A stretch of 64,000 nucleotides of DNA from Clostridium sp. 12(A) (GCA_000526575.1 JAGI01000002.1:682001-746000); one strand, 5' to 3'. Shown: positions 6,521 to 16,375, numbered from the stretch's first letter. Numbers and translations are program-made. The notes: generated from the sequence alone by a model not told the origin.

Positions 6521-9064
6521 ATGAGCAGAAAACGAATTGTTTTAATAGATGGAAGCAGTATGGTAAAGGAAGCCTTTTACAGCCTTCCGGCTAATGGCGC
6601 AGGTGGAGTCAAAAGCCTGATGACAGGAATCCTGGAACGAAAGGAAGCTGATTATCTGGCCGTTGCCTTTTCTTTGACCGGTGCCAGCCAGTCCATGATA
6701 GAAAAGGAGATAACGATACAGGAAGAGCTGTTAAAAGGGATAGCACCATCCCTTAAGGCAGAGGTTCTTATAAAAGAAGGATATGAATCTGCGGATATTC
6801 TGGCTTCCCTGGCAAAGAAGTGCAGCAGCGAAGAGCGTGATATTACCATAATTACGAAAGATCAAAGACTTTTGCAGACGGCAGCAGAGCATGTGACAGT
6901 CCAGATTCCGGCTATGGGAGAAGAGGGACTTATTTTAAAGTCTTACCATCCTGAAACCATCCGGGAAGAGTATGGACTTGAGCCAGCGGGCCTGAAGGAA
7001 GTCTTTTCTCTTATAGCCGCTGACGGACTTGGAGAAAAAACCGCCTGTGGGCTGATCAGACAGTATGAAAACATCGCCGGTCTTTATGAACATCTGGAAA
7101 GCATGGAATCCCAGAGAATCAAAGATATTTTAAAGACATTTGAAAACAGGATTCTTGAGGAGGAAAAGCGCATTCTTTTAAAGGAAGACTGCGATATAAC
7201 CCTGGACGATACAAAATCAATATCCGAGGCTGAAATTCAGGAAATCATGGATATGGACTTTGTACCCGCAGAATTTCCGGATGATGAGAATCAATCAGAG
7301 AAGGAATCTTCTCCAACCACTAGCTTTCATGTGATTACTGATTTTTCAGAAGCGGAAGCAGTGTTTGGCAAAGGTATCTCAGCAGACCGTCTTGGCCTTC
7401 AGCTGATCATTGAAGATAAAGCAGTAATTGCGTTGTCTATATGTTATGGAGAGAAAGACTGCTATTGTATCCTTTCGGAAGGCTTATTAAGCGGAGACTA
7501 TCTGGCTGGCAAGGCAGAGGAAATTTGTAAAAAGGCTGGACATGTTACGGTACTTGATTTAAAGAGCCAGCTTCCCTATTTAAAACTGGAGGCAGGAAGT
7601 CCGGTGTTTGATGCTGGAGTAGCGGGATATCTGTTAAACCCATTAAAGGATTCCTACAGCTACAAGGATCTTGCAGAGGCTTACCTTAATATGACCGTTC
7701 CTTCCAGAATAGAGCTGATAGGAAAAGTCTCCATAAGTCGCGCTCTTATTGATAACCGGGAGAATGGTGTCTCCTTTATCTGCTATATGTCCTATATTGC
7801 CTTCCTCTGTGGAGACCGTCTTTTAGAAGCTTTAAGAGAAGCGGAGATGGAGAAGCTCTTCCATGAAATAGAGATGCCTTTGATCTATAGCCTTTACTCC
7901 ATGGAAACAGCCGGAATTCAGGTGGAGAGGGAACGGTTAAAGGAATACGGAGACCGGTTAAAGGTTCAGATCAAAGAGTTGGAACAGAAGATATATGAGG
8001 AGACAGGAGAGACCTTTAATATCAACTCCCCCAAGCAGCTTGGTGAGGTACTCTTTGACCATATGAAAATACCGGGAGGGAAAAAGACTAAAACTGGTTA
8101 TTCCACAGCCGCCGATGTACTGGAAAAGCTTGCCCAGGATTATCCTGTGGTCACACTTATTCTGGACTACCGTCAGCTGACCAAATTAAATTCAACCTAT
8201 GCCGACGGCCTGGCAGCTTATATCGGGCCAGACGGACGGATTCATGGAACATTTAATCAGACCATCACCGCAACGGGAAGAATCAGCAGTACAGAGCCAA
8301 ATCTCCAGAACATACCGGTTCGAATGGAGCTTGGGCGAGAGATTCGTAAGGTCTTTGTTCCAAAAGAAGGCTGTGTGTTTGTGGATGCTGACTATTCCCA
8401 GATTGAGCTTCGGGTGCTTGCACATATGTCAGGAGATACCCGTCTCATCAATGCTTATAAGCAGGCGGAGGATATTCACGCCATCACTGCCTCAGAGGTG
8501 TTCCACATTCCTCTTAACGAAGTGACGTCGCTGCAAAGAAGAAATGCCAAGGCAGTAAATTTCGGAATTGTATACGGTATCAGCTCCTTTGGCTTAAGTG
8601 AAGGCTTAAGCATTACCAGAAAAGAAGCTTCCGAATATATAGAAAAATATTTTGAAACGTATCCAGGAGTGAAATCTTTCCTGGATGGGTTGGTAACAAA
8701 AGCAAAGGAAAGCGGCTATGCCGTCAGCATGTTTGGAAGACGGCGTCCGGTGCCTGAGTTGAAATCATCGAATTTTATGCAGCGGTCCTTTGGAGAACGA
8801 GTAGCTATGAACTCTCCCATACAGGGAACGGCAGCCGATATTATGAAGATAGCTATGATACGGGTAGATCAGGCACTAAAAAAACAGGGTCTTAAATCCC
8901 GAATCGTTCTTCAGGTTCATGATGAACTTCTGATTGAAGCCTATCAGGAAGAGCTGGAGAAAGTAAAGGAACTTTTAACAAATGAGATGATCCATGCGGC
9001 TGACTTAGAGGTATCCCTTGAGGTGGAAGCCAATGTGGGAGAATCCTGGTTTGACGCAAAGTAA
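6521..9064 (+). CDS. polA: DNA polymerase I with a degenerate 5'-nuclease domain
   Basis: An 847-residue family A DNA polymerase. The polymerase domain is complete: motif A DYSQIELRVLAHMSGD (about residues 624-639), motif B RRNAKAVNFGIVYG and motif C QVHDELLIEA (about 797-806). The central region lacks the DxE residues of a proofreading exonuclease. The N-terminal FEN-like domain is recognisable but several metal-binding acids are altered or missing: GYEADD has become GYESAD (87-92), GDxD has become KDQR (113-116), and the GDxSDNIPGV loop is deleted before GLGEKTA (169-175). The start at 6521 follows AGGAGA; the frame stays open further upstream. RNA primer removal may need another nuclease. 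Confidence 0.95.
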   Translation: MSRKRIVLIDGSSMVKEAFYSLPANGAGGVKSLMTGILERKEADYLAVAFSLTGASQSMIEKEITIQEELLKGIAPSLKAEVLIKEGYESADILASLAKKCSSEERDITIITKDQRLLQTAAEHVTVQIPAMGEEGLILKSYHPETIREEYGLEPAGLKEVFSLIAADGLGEKTACGLIRQYENIAGLYEHLESMESQRIKDILKTFENRILEEEKRILLKEDCDITLDDTKSISEAEIQEIMDMDFVPAEFPDDENQSEKESSPTTSFHVITDFSEAEAVFGKGISADRLGLQLIIEDKAVIALSICYGEKDCYCILSEGLLSGDYLAGKAEEICKKAGHVTVLDLKSQLPYLKLEAGSPVFDAGVAGYLLNPLKDSYSYKDLAEAYLNMTVPSRIELIGKVSISRALIDNRENGVSFICYMSYIAFLCGDRLLEALREAEMEKLFHEIEMPLIYSLYSMETAGIQVERERLKEYGDRLKVQIKELEQKIYEETGETFNINSPKQLGEVLFDHMKIPGGKKTKTGYSTAADVLEKLAQDYPVVTLILDYRQLTKLNSTYADGLAAYIGPDGRIHGTFNQTITATGRISSTEPNLQNIPVRMELGREIRKVFVPKEGCVFVDADYSQIELRVLAHMSGDTRLINAYKQAEDIHAITASEVFHIPLNEVTSLQRRNAKAVNFGIVYGISSFGLSEGLSITRKEASEYIEKYFETYPGVKSFLDGLVTKAKESGYAVSMFGRRRPVPELKSSNFMQRSFGERVAMNSPIQGTAADIMKIAMIRVDQALKKQGLKSRIVLQVHDELLIEAYQEELEKVKELLTNEMIHAADLEVSLEVEANVGESWFDAK

Positions 9065-9081
9065 GGAACTGGTGGCAACGC

Positions 9082-9675
9082 ATGAGAGTAATTGGATTAA
9101 CGGGAGGGGTAGGCGCAGGTAAGAGCCTGGTTCTTTCTATATTAGAGAATGAATATGGTGCAGAAGTGATAAAGGCAGATGAAGTGGCCAGGGAATTAAT
9201 GGAACCTGGGAAGGAAGGATATGAACTCATAGTCACGGCTTTGGGAGATAGCATCTTAAAGCCCGATGGCTCCATAGACCGAACGATTCTTTCCCAATGC
9301 ATTTTTCGGGATGAGACAATCAGGAATGCAGTTGATAGAATTATTCATCCTCTTGTATGGAAATTCATAAAGGGTAAAATTTCTTCTTCCCAAGCGAAGC
9401 TTATTGTGGTAGAATTTGCAATTATGGGTGAAAAGGCGGATGTCGGTTATGATGAAATGTGGTATGTTTATGCATCGGAAGAGGTTCGAATCCGTCGGCT
9501 TTTAGAAAACAGGGGTTATGAAGAGGAACATTCAAAGCGAATAATGGCAAGCCAGGCAGCCGAGTCGGAATATCTGGCCCGTTGCGACCGGGTCATCAAA
9601 AATGATGGTTCCATGGAAGAAATCAGGGACCAGCTGGCGCAAATATTGAAAAACAGGGGACAGAAAGAATCATGA
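9082..9675 (+). CDS. coaE: Dephospho-CoA kinase
   Basis: A 197-residue P-loop kinase for the last step of coenzyme A synthesis, phosphorylating the 3'-hydroxyl of dephospho-CoA in the cytoplasm. The Walker A motif GLTGGVGAGKS lies at residues 5-15, followed by the family segments KADEVARELMEPG and IDRTILSQCIF, with IIHPLVW near residue 88. The length is normal for the family. The gene lies 17 bp after polA, a common arrangement in Firmicutes, and its stop overlaps the next gene by 4 bp (ATGA), so the cluster reads as one operon. Confidence 0.95.
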   Translation: MRVIGLTGGVGAGKSLVLSILENEYGAEVIKADEVARELMEPGKEGYELIVTALGDSILKPDGSIDRTILSQCIFRDETIRNAVDRIIHPLVWKFIKGKISSSQAKLIVVEFAIMGEKADVGYDEMWYVYASEEVRIRRLLENRGYEEEHSKRIMASQAAESEYLARCDRVIKNDGSMEEIRDQLAQILKNRGQKES

Positions 9676-10469
9676 GACTGGTAAGCATAGCAAGCGGAAG
9701 CAGTGGTAACTGCATCTACGTAGGCTCTGACACCACCCATATCCTGGTGGATGCAGGCATAAGCAACAAACGGATTGAGCAGGGGTTAAATGAAATCGGT
9801 GTCAAGGGAAATGAGCTGACAGGAATTGTAATTACCCACGAGCATTCCGATCATACCAAGGGTCTGGGAGTACTTGCCAGAAAGTACGGTGTTCCCATTT
9901 ATGGAACAAAGGAAACCCTAGAGGAAATATCAAAGCAGAAGTATCTGGGAGAATATCCAAAGGAATTATTTTGTGCCATACGCCCGGACGTGGATTTCCA
10001 GGTAGGAGATCTTGATGTAAAGCCGTTTTCCATTGATCACGACGCGGCAAATCCAGTGGCTTACCGGGTGCAGCACGGACGCAAATCGGTAGCAGTAGCT
10101 ACGGACATGGGCCATTATGACCAGTATATCATCGAACATCTCCAGGGACTGGACGCTCTTCTTTTAGAATCCAATCATGATGTGAATATGCTGCAGGCAG
10201 GACCTTATCCCTATTATTTAAAACGCAGAATTCTGGGAGATCACGGACATCTGTCCAATGAGAATGCAGGCCGGCTGTTATGCTGTATTCTCCATGACAA
10301 TTTAAAGAAGATTTTGCTGGGTCATTTAAGTAAGGAAAACAATTATGAGGAGCTGGCTTATGAAACAGTAAAGCTGGAAATTACAGAAGGCGATAACCCA
10401 TTTCGGGCATCTGATTTTTCTATCACGGTAGCGAAAAGAGACCAGATGTCGGAAATTATCACTATATAA
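9672..10469 (+). CDS. MBL-fold metallo-hydrolase, YycJ/WalJ-like
   Basis: A 265-residue metallo-beta-lactamase fold protein. The zinc-binding signature THEHSDHTKG is at about residues 54-63, with further ligands in DHDAANP and DHGHLSNENAG. The opening RLVSIASGSSGNCIYVG is typical of the YycJ group, which is related to DNA 5'-3' exonuclease-like enzymes and is linked to mismatch repair in some Firmicutes. It overlaps coaE by 4 bp. A nuclease role would be of interest next to a PolA with a damaged nuclease domain, but that link is inference from position only. Confidence 0.88.
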   Translation: MRLVSIASGSSGNCIYVGSDTTHILVDAGISNKRIEQGLNEIGVKGNELTGIVITHEHSDHTKGLGVLARKYGVPIYGTKETLEEISKQKYLGEYPKELFCAIRPDVDFQVGDLDVKPFSIDHDAANPVAYRVQHGRKSVAVATDMGHYDQYIIEHLQGLDALLLESNHDVNMLQAGPYPYYLKRRILGDHGHLSNENAGRLLCCILHDNLKKILLGHLSKENNYEELAYETVKLEITEGDNPFRASDFSITVAKRDQMSEIITI

Positions 10470-10486
10470 TCAAAGAGGAGATCATT

Positions 10487-10759
10487 ATGAACAAGACGAT
10501 TATTACAGTAGTTGGAAAAGACACCGTTGGGATCATCGCAAAAATCTGTACATACCTGGCAGACAACCGGGTGAATATCCTGGATATTTCTCAGACCATC
10601 GTACAGGGATACTTCAATATGATGATGATTGTCGATATGGATGAATCTGCAAAGCCTTTTGGAGAGCTTGCTGATGAACTGGAGGGAATCGGTGACGAGA
10701 TCGGCGTAAAGGTAAAATGCCAGAGAGAAGAGATATTTACTAAAATGCACCGTATCTAA
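10487..10759 (+). CDS. ACT domain-containing protein (UPF0237 family)
   Basis: A 90-residue protein that is almost entirely one ACT domain: ITVVGKDTVGIIAKICTYLA (residues 5-24) followed by NRVNILDISQTIVQGYFNM. ACT domains bind small ligands such as amino acids. In many Firmicutes and archaea this gene sits just before a UPF0210 gene, as here, so the two products probably act together. The precise function is not known. The ribosome-binding site is AAGAGGAG, upstream of 10487. Confidence 0.88.
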   Translation: MNKTIITVVGKDTVGIIAKICTYLADNRVNILDISQTIVQGYFNMMMIVDMDESAKPFGELADELEGIGDEIGVKVKCQREEIFTKMHRI

Positions 10760-10798
10760 TGATAACTGCAAGGCTTAAGAAAAGGATGGGTTCCCGAT

Positions 10799-12163
10799 AT
10801 GTTAAATATGTTTGAAGTAAACGAGACCAATAAGATGATTGAACAGGAACTGCTTGATGTACGTACCATTACCATGGGTATCAGCCTTCTTGACTGCTGT
10901 GACAGCAATCTGGATGCAGTGAATGAAAAAATCTATCGCAAGATTACAACCGTAGCCAAGGACCTTGTTTCCGTAGGAAAAGAAATCGAGAAAGATTTCG
11001 CCATTCCCATTGTAAATAAGCGGATTTCAGTGACTCCCATTGCATTGGTAGGTGGTTCTGCCTGCAAAAAACCGGAAGATTTCGTAACCATTGCAAAGAC
11101 ATTAGACCGTGCAGCAAAAGAAGTGGGCGTTAATTTCATCGGCGGATATTCTGCACTGGTAAGCAAGGGAATGACAACCGCTGATGAGTACCTGATTCGT
11201 TCCATACCAAAGGCACTTGCCTGTACCGACCGTGTGTGCAGCTCCATTAATGTAGGCTCTACAAAGACAGGTATTAACATGGATGCCGTAGCTCTTATGG
11301 GTAAGATTGTATTGGAAACTGCGGAGGAAACAAAGGAAATCGACTCTCTTGGCTGCGCCAAGCTGGTGGTATTTTGCAATGCGCCGGATGACAATCCATT
11401 TATGGCGGGAGCGTTCCATGGGGTGACAGAAGCAGATGCCATCATCAATGTAGGTGTCAGCGGCCCTGGTGTTGTAAAGACTGCCATTGAGTCAGCCAGA
11501 GGACAGGACTTTGAGGTACTTTGCGAAACCATTAAAAAGACAGCATTTAAGATTACACGTGTTGGACAGCTGGTAGCTCAGGAAGCGTCCAAGCGTCTTA
11601 ATATTCCATTTGGTATCATTGATCTTTCTCTTGCTCCGACTCCTGCCATTGGAGACAGTGTGGCTGAGATACTGGAAGAAATCGGTCTGGAGAGAGTGGG
11701 AGCTCCTGGAACAACAGCAGCTCTTGCACTTTTAAACGATCAGGTAAAAAAAGGCGGCGTTATGGCTTCTTCTTATGTTGGAGGATTAAGCGGCGCATTT
11801 ATTCCGGTCAGCGAGGATCAGGGTATGATCGATGCGGTTGCTATGGGAGCCCTTAACTTAGAAAAGCTGGAAGCAATGACTTGTGTCTGCTCCGTTGGTC
11901 TTGATATGATCGCAATTCCTGGAGATACGCCTGCTTCTACCATTTCCGGAATCATCGCAGATGAATCTGCCATTGGTATGATCAACCAGAAGACAACTGC
12001 AGTCCGTATTATTCCGGTTGTTGGTAAGTCCGTAGGTGAGACGGTAGAATTCGGTGGACTCCTTGGATATGCACCCGTTATGCCGGTAAATAAGTACTCC
12101 TGTGAGAAGTTCGTAAACAGAGGCGGAAGAATCCCGGCTCCTATTCATAGCTTTAAAAATTAA
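10799..12163 (+). CDS. UPF0210/PFL-family protein of unknown function (DUF711)
   Basis: A 454-residue cytoplasmic protein of the conserved UPF0210 family, sometimes named PFL family for a distant similarity to pyruvate formate-lyase. Recognisable segments are [46 protein letters not shown] and the C-terminal [14 protein letters not shown]. It has no signal peptide or membrane segment. It follows the ACT-domain gene by about 40 bp, the usual neighbourhood for this family, and may be allosterically controlled by it. The reaction is not established. GGATGGG lies about 10 nt before the chosen ATG; a second ATG at 10808 is possible. Confidence 0.9.
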   Translation: MLNMFEVNETNKMIEQELLDVRTITMGISLLDCCDSNLDAVNEKIYRKITTVAKDLVSVGKEIEKDFAIPIVNKRISVTPIALVGGSACKKPEDFVTIAKTLDRAAKEVGVNFIGGYSALVSKGMTTADEYLIRSIPKALACTDRVCSSINVGSTKTGINMDAVALMGKIVLETAEETKEIDSLGCAKLVVFCNAPDDNPFMAGAFHGVTEADAIINVGVSGPGVVKTAIESARGQDFEVLCETIKKTAFKITRVGQLVAQEASKRLNIPFGIIDLSLAPTPAIGDSVAEILEEIGLERVGAPGTTAALALLNDQVKKGGVMASSYVGGLSGAFIPVSEDQGMIDAVAMGALNLEKLEAMTCVCSVGLDMIAIPGDTPASTISGIIADESAIGMINQKTTAVRIIPVVGKSVGETVEFGGLLGYAPVMPVNKYSCEKFVNRGGRIPAPIHSFKN

Positions 12164-12224
12164 GTTTCGATTGTATCAGCCAGAAGAAGGCATGAAACTG
12201 TAGAGAAAGGAATTACTTAGTTCA

Positions 12225-13397
12225 ATGGAACAAAAGGAAAGAGAACATTTCATTCAAACTGTCCAGAAATATCTTGACGAGGCCCTGCTTCGCATTATAG
12301 TCAGCAATCCATCAGGAAAAGAGGGAGTTTCAAAGGTAAAGATACGTCCTCTCTTACTCAAAGGGACTTTGGTATTTCAGGCAGAGGAATTGGTGGGAAA
12401 CCAGGCTTTCCACAAAAATCTTTCTGTCATAGAGTGTGCCGCTTATCTGGCTGATTTATTGGAAGACAAGCTTCGGCAAATGGAGCTTGATTCTAATAAA
12501 GGCCAGGTAAGGGTTCTGGTAAGTAAAAAAGGAACCTTAAGTATGAAGGAGAAAAGGCAGCAGCCAAAAATGGAGGCTGCCCCTTTCATACCAGAACATA
12601 ACAGACAGAAAAGCTATATCTTACAAGAAGGAATCCCGGTTCCGTTTCTGGTGGATTTAGGTGTCATGACAGAGGAAGGCAAAATCGTCAGAACCAGATA
12701 TGATAAGTTTCGTCAGATCAACCGTTTTTTAGAATTTATTGAAGATATTCTTCCAAGACTTCATTCAGACAGGGAAAATGTAATCATAGATTTCGGTTGT
12801 GGTAAATCCTATCTCACCTTTGCCATGTATTATTATCTTCATGAGTTAAAAGGATATCCCATTCGTATCATCGGATTGGATTTAAAGCAGACCGTTATAG
12901 ATAAATGCAACCAGCTAAAGGAAGCATACGGATACCATAAGCTGAATTTCTATCATGGAGATATTGCCTCCTATGAAGGAGTCGAGCATGTAGATATGGT
13001 GGTGACTCTTCATGCCTGTGATACCGCTACGGATTATGCTCTTTATAAAGCAGTCCGCTGGGGGGCATCTGTGATTTTATCCGTTCCCTGCTGTCAGCAT
13101 GAGATGAACCGCCAGCTAAAAAACGATCTTATGGCGCCAATTTACCAGTATGGGCTCATTAAAGAACGGACAGCAGCCCTTTATACGGATGCATTGCGTG
13201 CAGAAGTATTAGAAAACCAGGGATACCGGACCCAGATTCTTGAATTTATTGATATGGAACACACTCCTAAAAACATCTTGATCCGCGCCGTAAAGCAGGG
13301 AGGAAAGAAGGACAATCAAAAAGAGATCAAGGAAATTATGGAATCTCTTCACTGTGATTTGACCTTGCCAAGACTATTTGAAGAAAAAGAAGTGTAA
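12225..13397 (+). CDS. Class I SAM-dependent methyltransferase (Methyltransf_32-like)
   Basis: A 390-residue protein. The C-terminal two thirds is a Rossmann methyltransferase: the SAM-binding motif VIIDFGCGKSYLTFA at about residues 187-201, the acidic end of strand 2 in IIGLDLKQ, and VVTLHACDTATDYAL followed by VPCCQHEMN. The CC-Q-H segment is shared by a group of predicted RNA or glutathione-S-transferase C-terminal-like methyltransferases. The N-terminal 140 residues are less conserved and may bind the substrate. No partner is evident in the neighbours; it sits about 60 bp after the UPF0210 gene in the same direction. Confidence 0.85.
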   Translation: MEQKEREHFIQTVQKYLDEALLRIIVSNPSGKEGVSKVKIRPLLLKGTLVFQAEELVGNQAFHKNLSVIECAAYLADLLEDKLRQMELDSNKGQVRVLVSKKGTLSMKEKRQQPKMEAAPFIPEHNRQKSYILQEGIPVPFLVDLGVMTEEGKIVRTRYDKFRQINRFLEFIEDILPRLHSDRENVIIDFGCGKSYLTFAMYYYLHELKGYPIRIIGLDLKQTVIDKCNQLKEAYGYHKLNFYHGDIASYEGVEHVDMVVTLHACDTATDYALYKAVRWGASVILSVPCCQHEMNRQLKNDLMAPIYQYGLIKERTAALYTDALRAEVLENQGYRTQILEFIDMEHTPKNILIRAVKQGGKKDNQKEIKEIMESLHCDLTLPRLFEEKEV

Positions 13398-13475
13398 TGT
13401 TTTGAAAGATAGAAATTTCCTTAATTATATGATATAATCACGGAAAGGAAATTATATAAATGAAGGAGGAATATC

Positions 13476-13820
13476 ATGCCGTTTATTAATTCAAAAGTGA
13501 ATGTTCCCTTAACCGAAGAAGTAAAAGAAGCATTAAAAACGAAACTTGGCCAAGCAATCAGCCTGATTCCGGGAAAATCGGAAAACTGGCTCATGGTAAG
13601 CCTTGAGGATAACTGTTCTCTCTATTTTAAAGGGAAGAACAATACGAAGATGGCTTTTATCGAAGTAAAAATATTCGGACGTGCAGCAGAGCGTGATTAT
13701 GAACGTCTGACAGAGGAAATCAGCAAGATTTACCGTGATACGGTTGGGATTGCTCAGGATAAGATATATATTAAATATGAAGAAGCAGAACATTGGGGCT
13801 GGAATGGAACAAACTTTTAA
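13476..13820 (+). CDS. MIF/tautomerase-superfamily protein
   Basis: A 114-residue protein of the macrophage migration inhibitory factor group. After removal of the initiator Met, Pro1 (PFINSKVNVPLT) would be the catalytic base of a tautomerase, and LMVSLEDNCSLYFKGK followed by MAFIEVKIFG matches the MIF core, with the usual C-terminal WGWNGTNF. The length is typical. Such proteins form trimers and tautomerise phenylpyruvate-like enols in vitro; the bacterial role is unclear. An AAGGAGG site precedes 13476, and a TGATATAAT extended -10 near 13430-13438 suggests its own promoter. Confidence 0.9.
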   Translation: MPFINSKVNVPLTEEVKEALKTKLGQAISLIPGKSENWLMVSLEDNCSLYFKGKNNTKMAFIEVKIFGRAAERDYERLTEEISKIYRDTVGIAQDKIYIKYEEAEHWGWNGTNF

Positions 13821-13857
13821 CCATACTGATTGAGTTTTATGGCAGGAGGAATGGATG

Positions 13858-14364
13858 ATGGAGCTTTGGGACGTTTATGATGAAGGCAGAAAAAAGACAG
13901 GGAAAACCCATGTGAGAGGGGTTCCCATGCCGGAGGGGGATTATCATCTTATATCAGATATCTGGGTTGTCAATGAATCCGGAAGAGTTTTAATCACCAG
14001 AAGGCATCCAAAGAAAACCTACGGCCTGATGTGGGAGTGCAGCGGAGGATCTGTACTGGCAGGAGAAACAAGCCTTCAGGGAGCGGTAAGGGAGCTATTG
14101 GAAGAAACGGGATTACTGGTAGGGGAGGATGAACTAAAACTGATCCATACCATCCAGTTTAAGGACCGGTTTGTAGATACTTATATTACCCGCCAGAAGG
14201 TTGCATGGAAGGATTTGGTCCTTCAGCCAGAGGAAGTGGTTGATGCTAAGTTTGTAACCTTTCAAGAACTTTTAGACATGTGGGAAGAAGGAATTGTAGT
14301 TCCCAAAACCCGGTTTCTTCTATATAAAGATGCCATTCACGCATTCCTTGTTCCGCCGTCATAA
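13858..14364 (+). CDS. Nudix hydrolase
   Basis: A 168-residue protein with a complete Nudix box, GGSVLAGETSLQGAVRELLEETG, at about residues 60-82, where the paired glutamates bind the metal. The N-terminus (ELWDVYDEGRKKTGKTHVRG) resembles the isopentenyl-diphosphate isomerase-like and YfcD-type Nudix proteins, which carry an N-terminal strand before the core. The substrate cannot be told. AGGAGGA at 13844-13850 favours the ATG at 13858 over the one at 13855. The last 6 bp overlap the convergent tmcAL gene. Confidence 0.9.
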   Translation: MELWDVYDEGRKKTGKTHVRGVPMPEGDYHLISDIWVVNESGRVLITRRHPKKTYGLMWECSGGSVLAGETSLQGAVRELLEETGLLVGEDELKLIHTIQFKDRFVDTYITRQKVAWKDLVLQPEEVVDAKFVTFQELLDMWEEGIVVPKTRFLLYKDAIHAFLVPPS

Positions 14365-15621
14365 GATGACGACGGAACGAGTGAATTCATTCTTATTCTG
14401 AATATGATATTTGTTCTGAAGTACGGTCTGATATAAGTGGGAACAGTAAAAATCCTGCCGGAGCATGGAACTGGCTGCTTCTGAGAGTGTGAGTTCTGCG
14501 CCTGCTGTTTTCGTAATGAGAGGGATGCTCCCTCTCATTTTTATGTGCCCTAATAAGTCTTTTGAGTCCTTCCGAAACCCTAAAATTCTGGCATAGGGAG
14601 CGTAACCTAATTCTTTTCCTTCCATTATCTGCTCCGTTGTGATCCCTAATATGATGTGGAGCAGCGCCCGGCTGATTCTTGTATAGGTATACTGCTTGGT
14701 CTTTAAACTGCTTATTTTTTCTTCGAAAGGAAGAAAATCAGGCAGTTGCTTTTTTATTCTGGCAGCCAGCTCCCTGGAGACGTCGGCATACCTTTCCAGA
14801 GATGAGTCATCCATGGAGAGACGAAGGAGAGCTGCATTTAACAGGGGACTGAAATCATCTGGAAATACAGGCTGGCTGTTTTTTACTATCTGTCTTGCTG
14901 ATTCAGGAATTTGCAGATAAAGAGAATTCGTATCCGTAATTCCACCTTCGTTTTCTTTCAGCAGATTTCGGATGCCAGTAGCTGAGCTATATTGGTCCGG
15001 GGTTACCAGAGGATCGTGATAGCCGCTTCCTGCTCTCTTGATGGTAAGAGGAGTCAGGCTGCTGTTTTGACGGTGGATCGCCTTACAGTATTCAATGCCA
15101 AGTATGTTATTGGGAGTCAGGAGAATCGAGGCATCTTCCTCATCTAAGCTTTCGCAGGAGATGATTGCTTTGTTCCTTGCCTGAGGAAAGCTCAGCCCTT
15201 TTTTTAATTCCATGCGGAGTATTTGCTTATATTCCTCTGGTTCTTCGGCCAGAATGGATGCGATGTCTGAAAGCGTTTGAATCTCTCCGCATTCGCTGCC
15301 AAAGCAAACAGAATCCACAACTCCCAGACTACTGAGAAGGGCAATGCTGCAGGCAGCAAAGTCTTCGGCGCTGCTGGTGGCAAAGATAGATGGAAGTTCG
15401 ATTACAAGATCAGCCCCGCAGGAAAGTGCCATGGTAGCGCGGGTATGTTTGTCGAATATGGCCGGGGCGCCTCTTTGAACGAAATCCCCGCTCATAACAA
15501 CAATACAGTAATCTGCTTTTGATAATTCTTTGGCTTTTTTGATATGATATGCATGTCCATTGTGGAATGGATTGTATTCAGCAATGATGCCAACGGCACT
15601 GCAATGAGTATGGTTTGCCAT
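14359..15621 (-). CDS. tmcAL: tRNA(Met) cytidine acetate ligase
   Basis: A 420-residue protein of the TmcAL (YlbM) family, which activates acetate with ATP and acetylates the wobble cytidine of elongator tRNA-Met. The nucleotidyltransferase motif GIIAEYNPFHNGHAYHI is at about residues 11-27, followed by CIVVMSGDFVQRGAPA and IELPSIFATSSAEDFA, all family signatures. It is the only leftward gene among the housekeeping genes here. Acetate use is a fitting neighbour to the acetate-forming pduL-ackA pair transcribed away from it. On the minus strand AAAAGGAC precedes the ATG. Confidence 0.93.
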   Translation of the reverse strand: MANHTHCSAVGIIAEYNPFHNGHAYHIKKAKELSKADYCIVVMSGDFVQRGAPAIFDKHTRATMALSCGADLVIELPSIFATSSAEDFAACSIALLSSLGVVDSVCFGSECGEIQTLSDIASILAEEPEEYKQILRMELKKGLSFPQARNKAIISCESLDEEDASILLTPNNILGIEYCKAIHRQNSSLTPLTIKRAGSGYHDPLVTPDQYSSATGIRNLLKENEGGITDTNSLYLQIPESARQIVKNSQPVFPDDFSPLLNAALLRLSMDDSSLERYADVSRELAARIKKQLPDFLPFEEKISSLKTKQYTYTRISRALLHIILGITTEQIMEGKELGYAPYARILGFRKDSKDLLGHIKMRGSIPLITKTAGAELTLSEAASSMLRQDFYCSHLYQTVLQNKYHIQNKNEFTRSVVIL

Positions 15622-15701
15622 GAAAATAGTCCTTTTTATGATATTTTATACTCTATTATGCTATTGTTTTGCAAAAAATGCAAATAATTTAAAGACAAGA
15701 C

Positions 15702-15730
15702 TTGAAAATTTTGAGGAATGCTCATAGAAT
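15702..15730 (+). promoter_or_regulatory. Sigma-A promoter for pduL-ackA
   Basis: TTGAAA at 15702-15707, a 17-bp spacer, and TAGAAT at 15725-15730, in the divergent gap between tmcAL and pduL. Confidence 0.65.
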
Positions 15731-15784
15731 AGAGTGAGAGTTAATTTAAAAACTTTCAGGAAGAGAACAGGAGAATATCGAAAC

Positions 15785-16354
15785 ATGAAGTTTATTGTTG
15801 AAACATCAGCACGTCATGTACATTTATCTCAAGAAGATCTTGAGATTTTATTTGGTAAGGGATATGAACTCACAAAGAAGAAGGATTTATCCCAGCCAGG
15901 GCAGTTTGCCTGTGAAGAGAGAGTAGCGGTTGTTGGCTCCAAAGGTGAGTTCAAGGGCGTTTCTATCTTAGGACCCGTAAGAAAAGCAACTCAGGTAGAA
16001 CTTTCCCTGACCGACGCTCGTTCCGTTGGAATTGCAGCTCCAGTAAAAGAATCCGGTGATATCGCTGGAAGCGGTGCCTGCAAGATCGTTGGACCAGCAG
16101 GTGAGATTGAACTTGCAGAAGGTGTTATCGCTGCAAAGCGTCACATTCATGCAACACCTGCAGATGCAGAACAGCTTGGCGTAAAGAACGGCGAGATCGT
16201 ATCTGTAAAAATTGACACTGATGGCAGAAGCCTTGTTTTTGGAGATGTAGTTGTTCGTGTAAGCGAATCCTATGCTCTGGCTATGCATATTGACACCGAT
16301 GAATCTAACGCAGCTGGCTGCGGTAGAGAGCAGTACGGCGAAATCGTTAAATAA
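15785..16354 (+). CDS. pduL: PduL-type phosphotransacylase (phosphate acetyl/propanoyltransferase)
   Basis: A 189-residue protein that exchanges CoA for phosphate on acetyl- or propanoyl-CoA. PduL signatures include VETSARHVHLSQEDLEILFG at residues 5-24, with zinc-binding histidines, VSILGPVRKATQVELS near 58-75, and AKRHIHATPADAEQLG near 119-134. There is no N-terminal microcompartment targeting extension and no compartment shell gene nearby, so it probably works free in the cytoplasm. It lies 21 bp before ackA and seems to replace the usual Pta. An in-frame GTG far upstream (15734) is rejected because the alignment begins at 15785. Confidence 0.92.
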   Translation: MKFIVETSARHVHLSQEDLEILFGKGYELTKKKDLSQPGQFACEERVAVVGSKGEFKGVSILGPVRKATQVELSLTDARSVGIAAPVKESGDIAGSGACKIVGPAGEIELAEGVIAAKRHIHATPADAEQLGVKNGEIVSVKIDTDGRSLVFGDVVVRVSESYALAMHIDTDESNAAGCGREQYGEIVK

Positions 16355-16375
16355 TCGAAGGAGAATTATATTTTT

